Assembly (NCBI RefSeq): GCF_022965805.1
Contig: NC_133103.1
Coordinates: 45,960,047 to 46,024,046, forward strand
Direction: 5' to 3'
DNA length: 64,000 nt
Source: Primulina eburnea
Taxonomy: Eukaryota > Streptophyta > Magnoliopsida > Lamiales > Gesneriaceae
Part shown: one piece after another, positions 43,101 to 54,147 of the stretch
Position numbering within the stretch: position 1 is the stretch's first letter
Layout: every line of letters starts with the position of its first letter
The notes under the pieces: generated by a model
Told to the model about the DNA's origin: nothing
Seen by the model: the letters and a program-made list of their open reading frames with translations, nothing else
Databases searched by the model: none
Made by a program: the position numbers and the translations under genes

Positions 43101-44327
43101 AGTGGAGTGGAATGAAAAAAGACGCTACAATGTTTGTCTCTAAGTGTCACGTGTGCCAACAAGTCGAAGCTGAGCACCAAATACCTGGAGGACTTCTTCA
43201 ACATAAGAAATCCCGGAATGGGAATGAGAACATATTTCCATTTACTTTGTAGTTGGTTTACCAAAGTCTAGACACAGCCATGATGGTATATGGGTAATCG
43301 TAGATAGACTCACAAAATCTGCGCATTTCAACCTGTCTACATGAACTATAATCTGGATAAACTGGCCACCTTATACATAAATAATAATGTACGGTTACAC
43401 GGAGATCCAGTTAGCATACTATCAGACAGAGATCCTAGGTTTGCGTTTTGTTTTTGGAAGAGCTTTCAACAAGCTATGGGGACTAAAGTTACTCTTAGTA
43501 CGACATAGCACCCTCAAACTGATGGCCAAACTGAGAGGACAATACAAACTCTTTAGGACATGCTGAGAGCATGTCTCTAGACTTCAGTGGTAATTGGAGT
43601 GAACATCTGCCCTTAATCAAGTTCGCATACAATCATAGTTATCACATCAGTATTGGAATGACACTGTAAGAAGCTCTGTATGGACGAAGTTTAGATCACT
43701 ACTATGTTAGGATGAAGTAGGAGAAAAAGACATCGTTTGACCCGAGCTGATCCAATAAATAGTGGATAAAATTTCTATGATCAAGGAGAGACTAAAAAAT
43801 GCATAAGATCGACAGAAAAGCTAGGATGACCTGAAAAGAAGACCCGTGGAATTTGAAGTGGGCGAAAAAGAATACGTGAAAATGTCACCAATGGAAGGTG
43901 TAATAAGACTGGAAAACTGAATCCAAGATATGTTAGACCTTTTGAAATTCTAGAGAAAGTGGAAACACTTGCTTACAGATTAGCACTTCCACTCGATATG
44001 TCAAGAATCCACAATGTTTTCCACGATTCGCAACTAAGAAAATATATTTCCGATCCAAGTCATATTCTGGAGGCTGGACCACTTCTGGTTGAGTGCAATC
44101 TAAATGAAGAACTGAAGTACGAGGAAGTTCCAATTCGAATTGTGGATAACAAAGACCAAGTACTGAGGCGACAGACTTTTCCATATGTCAAAGTACAATG
44201 GTCCAATCACACCGAAAAAGAAGCCACTTGGGAGTTGGAAGAAAATATACGAGAACAATATCCTTATCTCTTGAGGATTGTGTATAGCCATGTTTCGAGG
44301 CCGAAACTCCTCGTAAGGTGGGAAGGA
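40184..44327 (+). pseudogene. Element D gag-pol remnants
   Basis: A gag-like start (MATPHTRAQAALHMRQL) at 40184 is soon broken, and 40.7-41.8 kb keeps almost no recognisable gag. RT pieces appear at about 41830-42430 (NKYP-like block, FIDDIL as tttattgatgacattctt near 42255), RNase H at about 42660-42960 (NMRQRR), integrase at about 43010-43720 (HPG..., SDRDPRF, DGQTERT) and a chromodomain-like end at 43959-44290 (KVQWSNHTEKEATWELEE). Dozens of stops and indels make it non-coding. The final frame has lost its stop and runs into the LTR. Confidence 0.85.
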
Positions 44328-45710
44328 TGTGAAGACCCAAAGAAATAGCTACACAATTAGTTACACAAAGCCATGAATTAAAACCCATTCAAACCATACA
44401 ACCTTTGGCATAGAAGGGGAAGACCTAAATTCCTCATTCAAATCATGCAACCTTTGGCATGGAGAGGAAAACCTAAAGTCACATTGCATGAATTAAAACT
44501 CATTCAAACCATGCAACCTTTGGCATGGAGGGGGAAGGCCTAAAGTCATATTGATGCCTATAAATAGTGGAAAAAGAATGAATGAAAATCACACAAAAAC
44601 AACATCAAAAGTTCTCTCCAAAAGTTACAATTTTCGAGTACCAAATATTCTGCACAAATTCAGAAGGTTTTGCTCATAGTTTTACACGTTCAAATCCGAT
44701 CTCCACCGTTCAGAATATACCTACACGTGTTTGGAGAAACATATCCAAAATTCAGACCAATCCAATGGTTCAATTACGCGCAAACATTTTTTAAAAGTGA
44801 CTGGTCGGTGTCAAACTACAACTTGTTCATTCCAAGATTTTGGAACAATCTTTCAAGTAAGTGAGTTTTTGCTATACTCTTATGTACACTTGCATTTCAT
44901 AAGTGTACTACTTGATATATATATATATATATATATCGACACATTTGTTCTTTGTAAGTATGTCCACATTTGCTTAAAAATATGTTATGTATGTTTCTTG
45001 AAATTCGATCAGCATGATATATTCGTTCCTATTTGTTATCAACATTCTTGAACAATTTGTTGTTGGATATTAGTTATAATATTTGAAAGCATGTTTAAAA
45101 TATTTGAAATGCACTGTAATGATTCGAATTAGAAATGACAAGGAAATTCCGATATTTGATATGTTTTGTTTAAGGCCCTGATGCGGTGATATATAATAAC
45201 TGTTCTTTTGGCATCGCCCCTTAGAGGAGTAATATATAGGGGACTGATCAGTAAACCATGAAAAGGAGATGATTTTCAGTGCTATGTTTGTATCTTGTTC
45301 GTATTTGATTTAACATGCTTATATTGAAATTAGATAACGTATTCGTATAATTATAACCTTGATATTTGTTGTGCCCGATCGACCCACATTTACTGAGTAT
45401 TTCCCAAATACTCACCCTTATATTCCCACCCCAGATAAGAACGAGGAACAAATCGAAGATAAAGAACAAGAATATTTTTGGGGATGGTGATGAAGCTAAT
45501 CCAATTCAAGACAAGTCTTGTCATTCGGTTTTTTAGTTGTTTTATCATGTTATACGCTTCCGCATTTCGCTTTAATCGCATTATAAAGATAATTATTGAT
45601 TTATGTAATAGACTGGCTTTTGGCTATTTGATGTACTACATGGCTTATTGTTGTACAATTTTAAATTGTTAAACAACGTCGATGACACGTCTCGGTTTCA
45701 GGGCATGACA
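44328..45710 (+). repeat. Element D 3' LTR
   Basis: Starts TGTGAAGACCC and ends GGGCATGACA. Same organisation as the 5' LTR; hairpin at 45394-45414, with a nine-base stem TGAGTATTT/AAATACTCA. Confidence 0.85.
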
Positions 45711-45890
45711 CCCGGGACAGGGTACGGGTCCTTGGACTAAAGGCAGATAACTGGGGTACGGGTCCCCAGGCCAGGGTATGGGTCCCTGGACTTGGCAGAT
45801 AACCGAGGTACGGGTCCCCGGGTCAGGATACGGGTCCCTGGACTTGGCAGATAACGGGGGTACCGGGTACGGGTCCCTGGACTTAATAGA
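45711..45890. repeat. Minisatellite in the 3'UTR of element G, right half
   Basis: Three to four units (GGCAGATAAC, GGGTACGGGTCCC, GGTCCCTGGACTTGG) continue the array broken by element D. It ends just after the integrase end of G (45905). Confidence 0.85.
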
Positions 45891-45904
45891 CATTTTTCTG
45901 AACT

Positions 45905-47059
45905 CTATTTGATGCCCAAATAATAGTTACAATTATCAGACTTTAAACAAAATATTTCTTCAAAATGAAATGCATTACATGGCCTCTTAAGGGTGTGTCC
46001 CTGAGAATCCTTTAGATAATAAGCTGCTCCCGAGCTGACTCTCTGAATTACTTTGAAGGGTCCCCCCCAACGAGCTTCCAACTTTCCCACATCGCCAACT
46101 GGCTTTACTCTTTTCATAACTAGGTCTCCAACTTGGAAATCTCTCGCTCGAACATGTTTATTATACGATTTCATCACCCGGCTTCGGTAGGCTTCCATTC
46201 GGATGGCTGGCCAATCCCTTTTTTCTTCAACTAGATCAAGTTCAATGGCCCAGATCTGATCATAGTTACTCGGGTAAGATTCCACCCGAGCAGAAGATTG
46301 TCCGATTTTCACAGGTAAGACTACTTCCGAGCCATAGACTAAACTGTAAAGAGTTTTCCGAGTAGCTGTTCGAGGTGTAGTTCGATACGCCCATAGTATA
46401 CTCGGCAATTCCTCAACCTAATCTTTGTATTTTCCATGAAGTCGGGCCTTTAAGGCTTGTACGACAATCCTATTGGTTATCTCAGTTTGGTCATTGGCTT
46501 GTGGGTAAGCTACTGAGGTGAAGGACTGAGGGATCTTCATTTTTTGGCACCAAGATGTAATTTTCTTTCCCTAGAATTGTCTCTCATTGTCTGAAATTAA
46601 TCTTCTTGGGATACCAAATCTGCGAACAATATTCTTCCAGAGAAATTTCATCATATCTTCCTCAGTAATTTTGTTCAAAGGTTCCGCTTCCACCCATTTA
46701 TAGAAATAATCGACAGCTACCAGAAGAAATTTCTTTTGATCCCGAGCTACAGGGGAAGGGCCCACAATATCCATGCCTCATTGATCAAAGGGACATGATG
46801 CTGAGATTGGTTTCATGCTCTTAATTGGGTTATGTTGAAATGTGGAATGATGCTGGCAGCCTTTACATGTTTGAACAAGTTGAGCAGCATCTTGATTCAT
46901 CCGGGACCACCAGAATTCGGCTAGTATTGTTTTCCGAGCCAGGGCAGTTCCACCGAGATGTTCGCCACAACACCCCTCATATATTTCTCTGAGAACGTAT
47001 TCCACTTCATTTTCCGCTAAACACTTGAGCAAAGGGCCCTGATATGATCTCCTGTACAA
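45905..47059 (-). pseudogene. Element G integrase (broken)
   Basis: Minus-strand pieces give the HHCC zinc domain (GEHLGGTALARKTI, CKGCQHH), core blocks MDIVGPSPVARDQKKF, VDYFYKWVEAEPL, SDNERQF (usual G changed to E) and QTEITNRIVVQALKARL, and a C-terminal part (46408-45905) with AYRTTPRTATRKT, FQVGDLVMKRVKP and a RWGGPFKVI block. Stops lie at about 46775 and 46420 (a TGG to TAG type change), and a 122-bp tandem duplication disrupts the start. Enzyme for insertion of element DNA; non-functional here. Confidence 0.85.
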
Positions 47060-47239
47060 AATATCATTTAAAAGGACGAACCTGGTTGCTTGCCCTTTGA
47101 TTTTTACAGCTTGAGCGCGTATTCCACTTCATTTTCTGCTAAACACTTGAGCAAGAGCCCTGATATGATCTCTTGTACAAAATATCATTTAAAAGGACGA
47201 ACCTGGGTGCTTGCCTTTTGATTTTTACAGCTTGAGCCC
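46996..47239 (-). repeat. 122-bp tandem duplication at the integrase start of element G
   Basis: Copies at 46996-47117 and 47118-47239 share CGTATTCCACTTCATTTT and ACAAAATATCATTTAAAAGG with a handful of differences. The length is not a multiple of three, so it also shifts the frame. Confidence 0.9.
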
Positions 47240-48976
47240 GGGCTTCCGGGAGCTTGGTATGGGCTATATACTCGATAAAAAGGTTCACTTATGAATCGTT
47301 TGGCGTTAATGGCACATTTTCATCAATGGAGAGAACTAGACGGGTAAAACACAGGACTTCCCAGGTGCTTATGTCTGACATAGAAGCGGCTAATTTGCCT
47401 AAAGTATCAGCCTCCCCATTCTCTTCCCTGGGAATTTGCTCGATGCTCAAATCTGTTAGAGAGGCTGTCCAGGCTGTGATGAGCCTCAGATATTTGAGCA
47501 TTTTTTTCTCATTTTTGGCCTCGTATGTTCCTTTTATCTGCTGGGCAACTAATTGAGAATCAGAGTAGATAATGAACCGAGAAGCACCGACTTCCCGGGC
47601 GACAAAGGTCTCGGCCAGATCAGCAACAAAGCAAGAGACTTCTCGGGTCTTGATCAGATGTCATCCACATAAACTTCCACATTCCTACCTATCTGCTTCT
47701 GAAAAACATGATCCATCAGATGCTGGTATATGGCTAGGGCATTCTTAAATCCAAAGGGTATAACCACATAGCAGAAAGTGCCTCCAGAAGTGATAAAACT
47801 GGCTTTATCTTGATCTTCTCGGGCTAAGGGGATTTGATGGTACCCTTGATAAGCATCCATAAAGCTTAATAATTTGAACCCAGATGTTGAGTCTACCAAT
47901 TGATCAATCCGAGGAAGTGGATAACAATTTTTGGGACATGCTTTATTTAGAGCTCGGAAATCTACGTACATTCTCTATTTCCCGGTAGCTTTAGGAACAA
48001 GGACCACATTCGAGAGCCAAGTGGGAAATTGTACCTCCCGAATGTGGCCGGCCCGCAATACTTCTTCCACCTGTTCATCAACGACTTTGTCCTTCTCGGG
48101 ACCAAAATGCCTTTTCTTCTGTTTCACAGGCCGGGATCCGGGGATAATATTCAATTTATGCTCAGCCACGAGGGAATAGATCCCGACTAGTTCCTGCTGA
48201 GACCAAGTGAAAACATCGATGTTAGCTTTTAAACAGTTTAAGAGACTTACCCGGGTGGAAACGTTAAGGTCTCGGGCCACCCGGATATGTTTCCCTAGCT
48301 CAACTTCCACCACTTCTTGGTCTTCCTCCGCAACAAAATGCACCTCCCTTTCCCCAGCCACTTCCTTCGCACGACTCACCATCTTCCCCTTGTCTTCCTT
48401 CCTTGCCCTCTTTTGATCCACCCGGACAGTTTCCCCGTAACACCTCCGGGAGGAAGATTGATCTCCCCTGACTTCCTCGACTCGTCCTCGTACTGGAAAT
48501 TTAATTTTCTGATGATCATTGGAGGCAATAGCTCTCATCTCATTCATAGCTGGCCTCCCGAGGATAATGTTGTATGAAGATAGGGCATCCACTACTGTAA
48601 AGACAATCATAACTGTCTTTCGCAAATCTCCAGTTCCCAGGATTAATGGCAATGTTATTTCCCCTCCTGGATATACAGAGTGACCCGAGAAACCAAACAA
48701 GGTAGTCTCAACCGCCTCCAATTGGTACTCATGTAAATCCATTTGAATCAAGACTTCTTTTAAGATGACATTGACAGAGCTACCATTGTCAACGAACACC
48801 TTTAATACATCATAATTGGCCACTCGGGCTTGAATAACCAGAGCATAATTATGAGGTAGGCTGACTCCCACGAGGTCTTCTGGGCCAAATTTTATGACCT
48901 GTTCATTCCTCCATTTCCCATCAATTTCCAGACACTCTCTTATACTTCTTGCTTTTCCGGCCCGGTTGGACACCAT
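47240..48976 (-). pseudogene. Element G protease, reverse transcriptase and RNase H (broken)
   Basis: The 333-residue frame at 48976-47975 holds the protease (VFVDNGSSVNVI, the Tat-style D-x-G-S site) and the start of RT. RT continues to 47654 with DFRALNKACPKNCYPLPRID, SFMDAYQGYHQIPL and VYVDDI. Directly after YVDDI the sequence jumps to the plant Tat RNase H (IYSDSQLVAQQ-like in 47620-47540, then IEQIPREENGEADTLGKLA at 47440-47390). The RT thumb/connection is therefore deleted. A stop separates the two RT frames at about 47972. Confidence 0.85.
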
Positions 48977-49248
48977 CTGTGGACCCTCCCGAAATCATTT
49001 TTATTACTCCTCGAATTGGGGAAGATTCTTTATTTTTTGGTTGTTTACTTCTCTTCTCCCGGGATCCTCCTTCTTCTTTCCTGCTCCCACCCGGGACATC
49101 TGCCGATCTTCCAGAGTTGTTAGGCCTGGGGCGCCGAACTAACCAGGGTGGTGGCCTTGGTTCATTTTATGTATGAGGTACTGGTGTAGAACGCCGATGA
49201 GACTCTTTCTTCAAAGTTAGACACTCGTTAGTGTCATGGGAACATTCT

Positions 49249-50252
49249 TTATGGAGGGTACAAAACCCTATTTTCTGGTCTCGGCAATTGTGCCACCGAA
49301 CTCGGGTGATGGGCCAAGTCTGCGCTGCATTCTTGGACTTCACGATCTCGGGCGATTCTCAAGGGAATATGAGAAAAATTCCCTGGACCGCCTTTCTTAG
49401 GAGCTCTCTCCTCGGGCCTACTAACCCGATCTCCTCGAGCTCTCTTCAAGACTTCTCTTTTTTGGTTCTGGGCTTCTTCCATATTGATGTATTTTTCCGC
49501 TAGGGATAAGAGATCTTCAAAATCTCAAGGAAACTTCTTGGTTAAAGATCGAAAGAAATCTCCTTCCCACAACCCCTGCATGAATGCAATAGTTTTTGTC
49601 TCGCGGGCGCAGGCAGGGACATCCAAAGCTACTCGATTGAATCTTTTAATGTATGCTCCTAAAGTTTCATCTTGGCTCTAATTTACTTCAAACAAGCTGA
49701 AAGCAGTCTTCTTATATTTCTTGCTGCTGCAAAACTGGTGCAAGAATACTTTTTGGAAATCTTCGAAAGATTGGATGCTTTGAGGTGCCAACTCTTCGAA
49801 CCATCTCTGGGCTGAATCGACCAGGGTGGTCAAAAATACTTTGCATTTAATTTGATCCCCATAACAATGTAGCATGGCCATGTTTTCGAATCTGGCAAGA
49901 TGCTCTTCAGGATCAGAACTCCCATCATAGTCCTTAATCCTGGCTGATTTGAAGTACCGAGAAGTGGTTCCCGGACGATGATGTCAAAGCATGGACACCC
50001 CTTAATAAAAACTTGAGCGCTGCTCCTAGAGCCGACCTGTCCTTCCAACACTTTCACATTCCTTCTCAATTCTTCTAACTCTTCTGCCATAGCAGGAGAT
50101 TTGGAACCAGCACTCGACTCCCCTTCTTCCTCCCTCCTCTCTTCCTCCTTGTCTCGCACTTGCTCATGTTCTTGCTCTGGTCGAGTAGAATGATTAGCAA
50201 GGGGTTTCTTTGCTAAGGCTGCCTCTACAGCATCAGATATAATTTTGGCCAA
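49249..50252 (-). pseudogene. Element G gag (broken)
   Basis: Starts MAKIISDAVEAALAKKPLAN, with a glutamate-rich coiled-coil-like stretch (EELEELRRNVKVLEGQV). The gag core is in another frame (AQRWFEELAPQSIQSFEDFQ, 49820-49680) and the C-terminal part is AEKYINMEEAQ-like (49500-49249). At least two frameshifts and a stop. Gag-core similarity to copy F at 14.9 kb shows both belong to one Tat family. The stretch 48977-49248 between gag and protease is a basic, proline-rich linker with stops. Confidence 0.85.
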
Positions 50253-50395
50253 CTCTTCAGGTGTTAAGTTGACAGTGGGCCGGGGACCAGTGTGTGGCGG
50301 GCCACCTGCACCAGAAGATGAGTGTTATTCTCTTCCTAGATCCGAGAAGTGTTTTGGTTCGTTCTCTTGGTAGGAACCATATCAACATATTATAA

Positions 50396-50420
50396 CTCAT
50401 TTTCACATAGACGGCGTCAA
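50396..50420 (-). promoter_or_regulatory. Element G primer-site region
   Basis: On the minus strand, directly inside the right LTR, the sequence reads TTGACGCCGTCTATGTGAA. It resembles the TGGCGCCGTCTGTGGGAA run seen next to many Tat LTRs, with several G-to-A changes. I do not assign the tRNA. Confidence 0.5.
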
Positions 50421-51160
50421 TGATGCGATCCGGGTGAAATGGGTGAGCTGGGTCGGATGCTCCACCGAATCTGCTATAAATATAATGGGGGAAATAAGAG
50501 CAGGACGTCTAGATTAAAAGCTTTTTTCCTCAATCAGCCTAGGAGATATGCAAACAAGAAGATTACCACGTGAATGGATGCTGGAGGGATGTCTGGCATG
50601 GCCACTCCGATGCTTAAGTCAGTGAAGAACTCGAGTAAGAAACCAATATAACCAGGTGATGGTTATGAGATTGGTGTTAATGTGGGCAGTAAATGAATAA
50701 TAAATGTGTGCATTCAATATCTGAATAAAGATTAAATGCAAAGAGAGAACCTGATATTTATAGTAGGCGATATAATGATGACCTCGTTCTTTGTGCTGCT
50801 CATTAATTATAGTAGAGCGGCTGATTATACCATGTTATTCTGACATGTTAAATCTTCATATTAGTCACATCTAGCCTGTCTGATTTTGTCAACCACTTGG
50901 ATTGGTGTCAGGGATAGGTCGGCCGCCCACACCCTAATTTGTCAATATAATTAAATGTGACACTCATATCAAAGTGGCCTGGGAAGAAAGCCTCTCGAGA
51001 ACTTGCATGAGAGCCCGGGCATCCAATAGCCCGTGCCCGGGGAGAATATGTCCCGGGTACTTTTCAGATCCTTCCAGTGCCTCGGATCATCCATGACCCA
51101 GGATTGAATCATATCCCTAACCCGGGCACTATCCATGACCCGGGTCATCCCAGGACATCA
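50421..51160 (-). repeat. Element G 5' LTR (right)
   Basis: 740 bp, TGATGCGATCCGGG to CCCAGGACATCA in plus-strand reading, a diverged match to the left LTR and followed by the AATAT duplication. Confidence 0.9.
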
Positions 51161-51354
51161 AATATTATGACTAATTTATAATTATCTCAAACCCATACAA
51201 TTCAGTTTGATTTATTATGTGTCATCTTTTGCAAAACAATCAACGATTTTACCAAAAGTCACCTAAAAAAATCTAAGTTCATCAAAAATATCACCCACAA
51301 AAGCTTTTAAATGCCTTCTCTTGGCAAAACAGGCAAAGGACTACAATATGAAGT

Positions 51355-51600
51355 TTATAATTTCTGGTTAAACTCGAACCTGGTTGAATCGACAGCTGGA
51401 GCCCACAATCGACCATGATACCAAACGATTCCATCCTCTACTAAATACAGGTTTTGACCCCTTTTCTCATCTCGTTGTCTCCACTTAGTCAGTTGCTCAT
51501 CAACCAACTGCCCTTCTTCAATTCGTTCCCTCAAAGTGGGCTTAACTGTCAGTGTTGCAAGTTTTATGATACATTCTTTAGTAATCACTTCCAAATTAAA
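51355..51600 (-). pseudogene. Chromovirus pol fragment (RNase H-integrase linker)
   Basis: A minus-strand frame reads LATLTVKPTLRERIEEGQ, EQLTKWRQRDEKRGQNL and EDGIVWYHGRLWAPAVDS, matching the linker between RNase H and integrase in elements A and C. No other domain of that element is visible. 51166-51354 is AT-rich with nothing else recognised. Confidence 0.75.
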
Positions 51601-51704
51601 TAAAACGTCTACTACTAAAATACTGCTAATTTTTTTATTAGTATAACAAGCCTTCGCCGAAAATACAAACACATATATATACATACAATTCGTACACTAG
51701 GAAA

Positions 51705-53202
51705 TGTGACTAACGGAAACGTTTACTGTTTAAAATCAACCATCAAAAAATTACTAAAAACCTACTAATCCTCAATACAATAAAATCATGAACGTTTTGA
51801 AATATTGTTTTAACTATAGTCCTCAAAAAAATAAAAATATACGGAATAAAGGAAAGGTCCTCGGGCTTCAGTGCGCCACCAGCTCAGTCCACTCAGTCCT
51901 CAGCACCTCCAGTCTCCTTATCAACATGATCACTTGCATCAATCACACCAAGTGAGTCTAAAGACTCAACACACCTGAACCATTATAACGAAGTACATAT
52001 ACATATCATGCAACAACGAAAAGTATTGTACTTAAATAACTTTCATGATCTTCAAAAGCATGAACTTAAACATAACCATAACATAAGCATAAATATATTA
52101 AAATCATGTCATCATAAATGTATTCGTTTTTCCTTTAATGAATTCGAATCATTAATTGTGACTTTCGTATCTGCTGTTGGTCGATTGATCCATCTACGTA
52201 TAACCATGGTATCAGGCGACGGGGACATAAACGACACTCTCAACCATCAACTGAGCATTGATCTTTCATGTTTCGTCCTAGTATTAGTCACAACCAAGTC
52301 ACCTACTTCAAATATGTCATCATATTCATCACTTATAAAATTCATGCAGAGATGTATATTTTCTTGAAACCAAGCATGCAACATATTTTCAGCATTTTCA
52401 CAAAAATTACATATTCAAATGAAATAAAAATTTTAAACATTTGTTTTTAGTTATCAGGGCACTGCCAGGACCGCTAACTTGACCCGAGTGCAAAATGACC
52501 ATTTTTGCCCCCGAAACCTTAATTTGACCGTTTAATCCCTGGAGCTTAAAACTTTGACCTGAAGCCATCCAAACTTATTAAAACACCTTAAAACAAACTT
52601 ATAATCATTTCCTAGACATAAACTCGAGCACATTCATTAAAATATATAATTCGTTTTAAATCTTAGTCAGGAGTCTCGGTTTTAACCAGAAGTAACCCGA
52701 AACGCAGTCAAACTTTCTCAAACTTAAACCATGACCTAACTACACATGACCAGCCCTTATACAACCTAGTTCAAACCATTTAGGACCCTTGAAATGGCCT
52801 TTGTAAGCTGCTGGAAATTCTGCACCAAAACCCAAAACCCCAACTACATGTTCAAGCCAAGAACTCAACCCTAAGCTAAACCAGCCCCAAACAAGACCTT
52901 CCTAGACCACGACCGGACCCTCCTGGACTGAACTACCCGTGGTCCTCAGCCCCATGCATACGGTCGTGCGAGATTCACCCAAAACACCCCAAAACCGAGC
53001 CACAACCACACCTAGCTCCCTTGATCTGATCCTAGACCATAACCAGCTGTGCACGAGCCACCCTAGGCCACGTCTTAGATCCACCAGGGACTGATCCAAA
53101 TCTATGAGCACCCCTTGCACCGTTGCTTTCCACCTAACATCCGATCAAGCCAACCAATTATTCAATATATGATGTTTCCACTTAAATCTTCTCTAAACCT
53201 CC
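51705..53202 (-). repeat. Minus-strand chromovirus-like LTR remnant M2
   Basis: Read on the minus strand it has the LTR marks of the A/E group: a CAAAATGGTCATTTTGCA-like block followed by GCAGTGCCCTGA (about 52455-52510), TGGATCAATCG plus AGTCACAATTAATGA (about 52150-52200), the TGAGTC/GACTCA hairpin (51953-51968) with GTGTGATTGATGCAAGTGA, and an end GTTAGTCACA near 51705. Its 5' part beyond 53202 is displaced by element C. ORFs in it are not genes. Confidence 0.65.
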
Positions 53203-54011
53203 TAGATTGAAGGTGTTCTTGTTGGTTGTAAGTGGAATTTCATTCCTTGTGCTCACATGATGGTATATGTATTGTGTTTCAATGGTTTTAACATGTTATT
53301 CCCTTCCATTTGATTCATATTATGTATTGATATACTTGATTGTATATTAGAGACAATTGAATGTCTCAATTGTGAAAAAGGGAATACAAATTATAAGAGT
53401 ATGCAAAGTGTTTGATAAAATACCCAAGAGAGAGTTCAAATGTTTTATGAATTGATAGATACATAGTCAGAGATTGCATGCAATTAGTTGATCAACGACC
53501 ATAGGCTTATATCCCTCAGAGTTATCGATTTATATCGATGGGATATAGGTACAGAGACAGAGATACTATATAGATATCAATCCAACAGAGAAAAGAGAAA
53601 TACCATCTTATTGTTATGTTATTCATATTTCTAGAGTTGATGGCATTTATTGATTTCAAAGTCATGATTTTCAGAGTATGCTATGTATCAATTGCTATGT
53701 AAGAGTTCCACTTGCTGAGTTTTATACTCATTTCAGTTATTCATGTAATGCAGATAAGAGCGACGTGCCGGGACTTTGATTGTGTGCCGGAGTCATATGC
53801 ATATAGAGAAGAAAGGAAGAAAATATTTTGATGGCATTTTGGACATGATCATAGGAATGATATTTTGTATTTTTGTTATATCATTTGAATGATCATGTAT
53901 TTACTTTTGGTGTTAAATGTTTTATGGAAATGTATTTTGAATTGTTCCTCCCTTCAAGTAAAAATTTTAATTTCCGCTGTTATTTTATTAAATTGGGTCA
54001 GAGGTGTCACA
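53203..54011 (+). repeat. Element C 5' LTR, truncated (809 bp)
   Basis: Corresponds to the last 820 or so bases of the 3' LTR, starting at TAGATTGAAGG. The first 971 bases, including the dyad array and TATA box, are missing. Ends AGGTGTCACA. Hairpin TGAGT/ACTCA at 53716-53730. Confidence 0.9.
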
Positions 54012-54016
54012 TTTAA

Positions 54017-54028
54017 TGGTATCAGAGC
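54017..54028 (+). promoter_or_regulatory. Element C primer binding site (tRNA-iMet)
   Basis: TGGTATCAGAGC, five bases after the LTR end, is complementary to initiator methionine tRNA. Confidence 0.9.
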
Positions 54029-54147
54029 ACCGTTCTTTGGACCAATGCATATGACTTCGTCTGCTTTCAACAGTCCGGGTATGTCTTCTTCTACATCTAT
54101 TCATTGTTATCTATTGATATGTATTATGTGAGCACATTGTAGGAGTT

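Larger units (their letters stand above)
38517..45710 (+). mobile_element. Element D: decayed Ty3/gypsy chromovirus inserted in the minisatellite of G
   Basis: LTRs at 38517-39864 and 44328-45710 enclose a primer site and a heavily mutated gag-pol. Flanking bases CTCGA (left) and CCCGG (right) could be one target duplication altered by two transitions. The LTRs differ by several percent, including a longer TA run in the right copy (about 44915-44935). The fact that it splits a G repeat array shows it inserted after G. Confidence 0.85.
27649..51165 (-). mobile_element. Element G: Tat-lineage Ty3/gypsy retrotransposon with two nested insertions
   Basis: Direct LTRs at 27654-28387 and 50421-51160 are flanked by the 5-bp duplication AATAT (27649-27653 and 51161-51165). 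They define one element read on the minus strand: 5' LTR on the right, then gag, protease, RT, RNase H, integrase, a tandem-repeat 3'UTR, an antisense ORF, a polypurine tract and the 3' LTR on the left. Chromoviruses B (29656-36795) and D (38517-45710) are inserted in it. Without them it is about 9.2 kb. The LTRs differ at roughly one base in 10-12 over the part compared, so it is the oldest intact insertion here. gag and pol carry many lesions. Confidence 0.9.

Noticed and set aside
51355..51684. 109-residue minus-strand ORF as a host gene
   Set aside because: Its C-terminal two thirds match the RNase H-integrase linker of chromoviruses; the N-terminal part is read-in from non-coding DNA.
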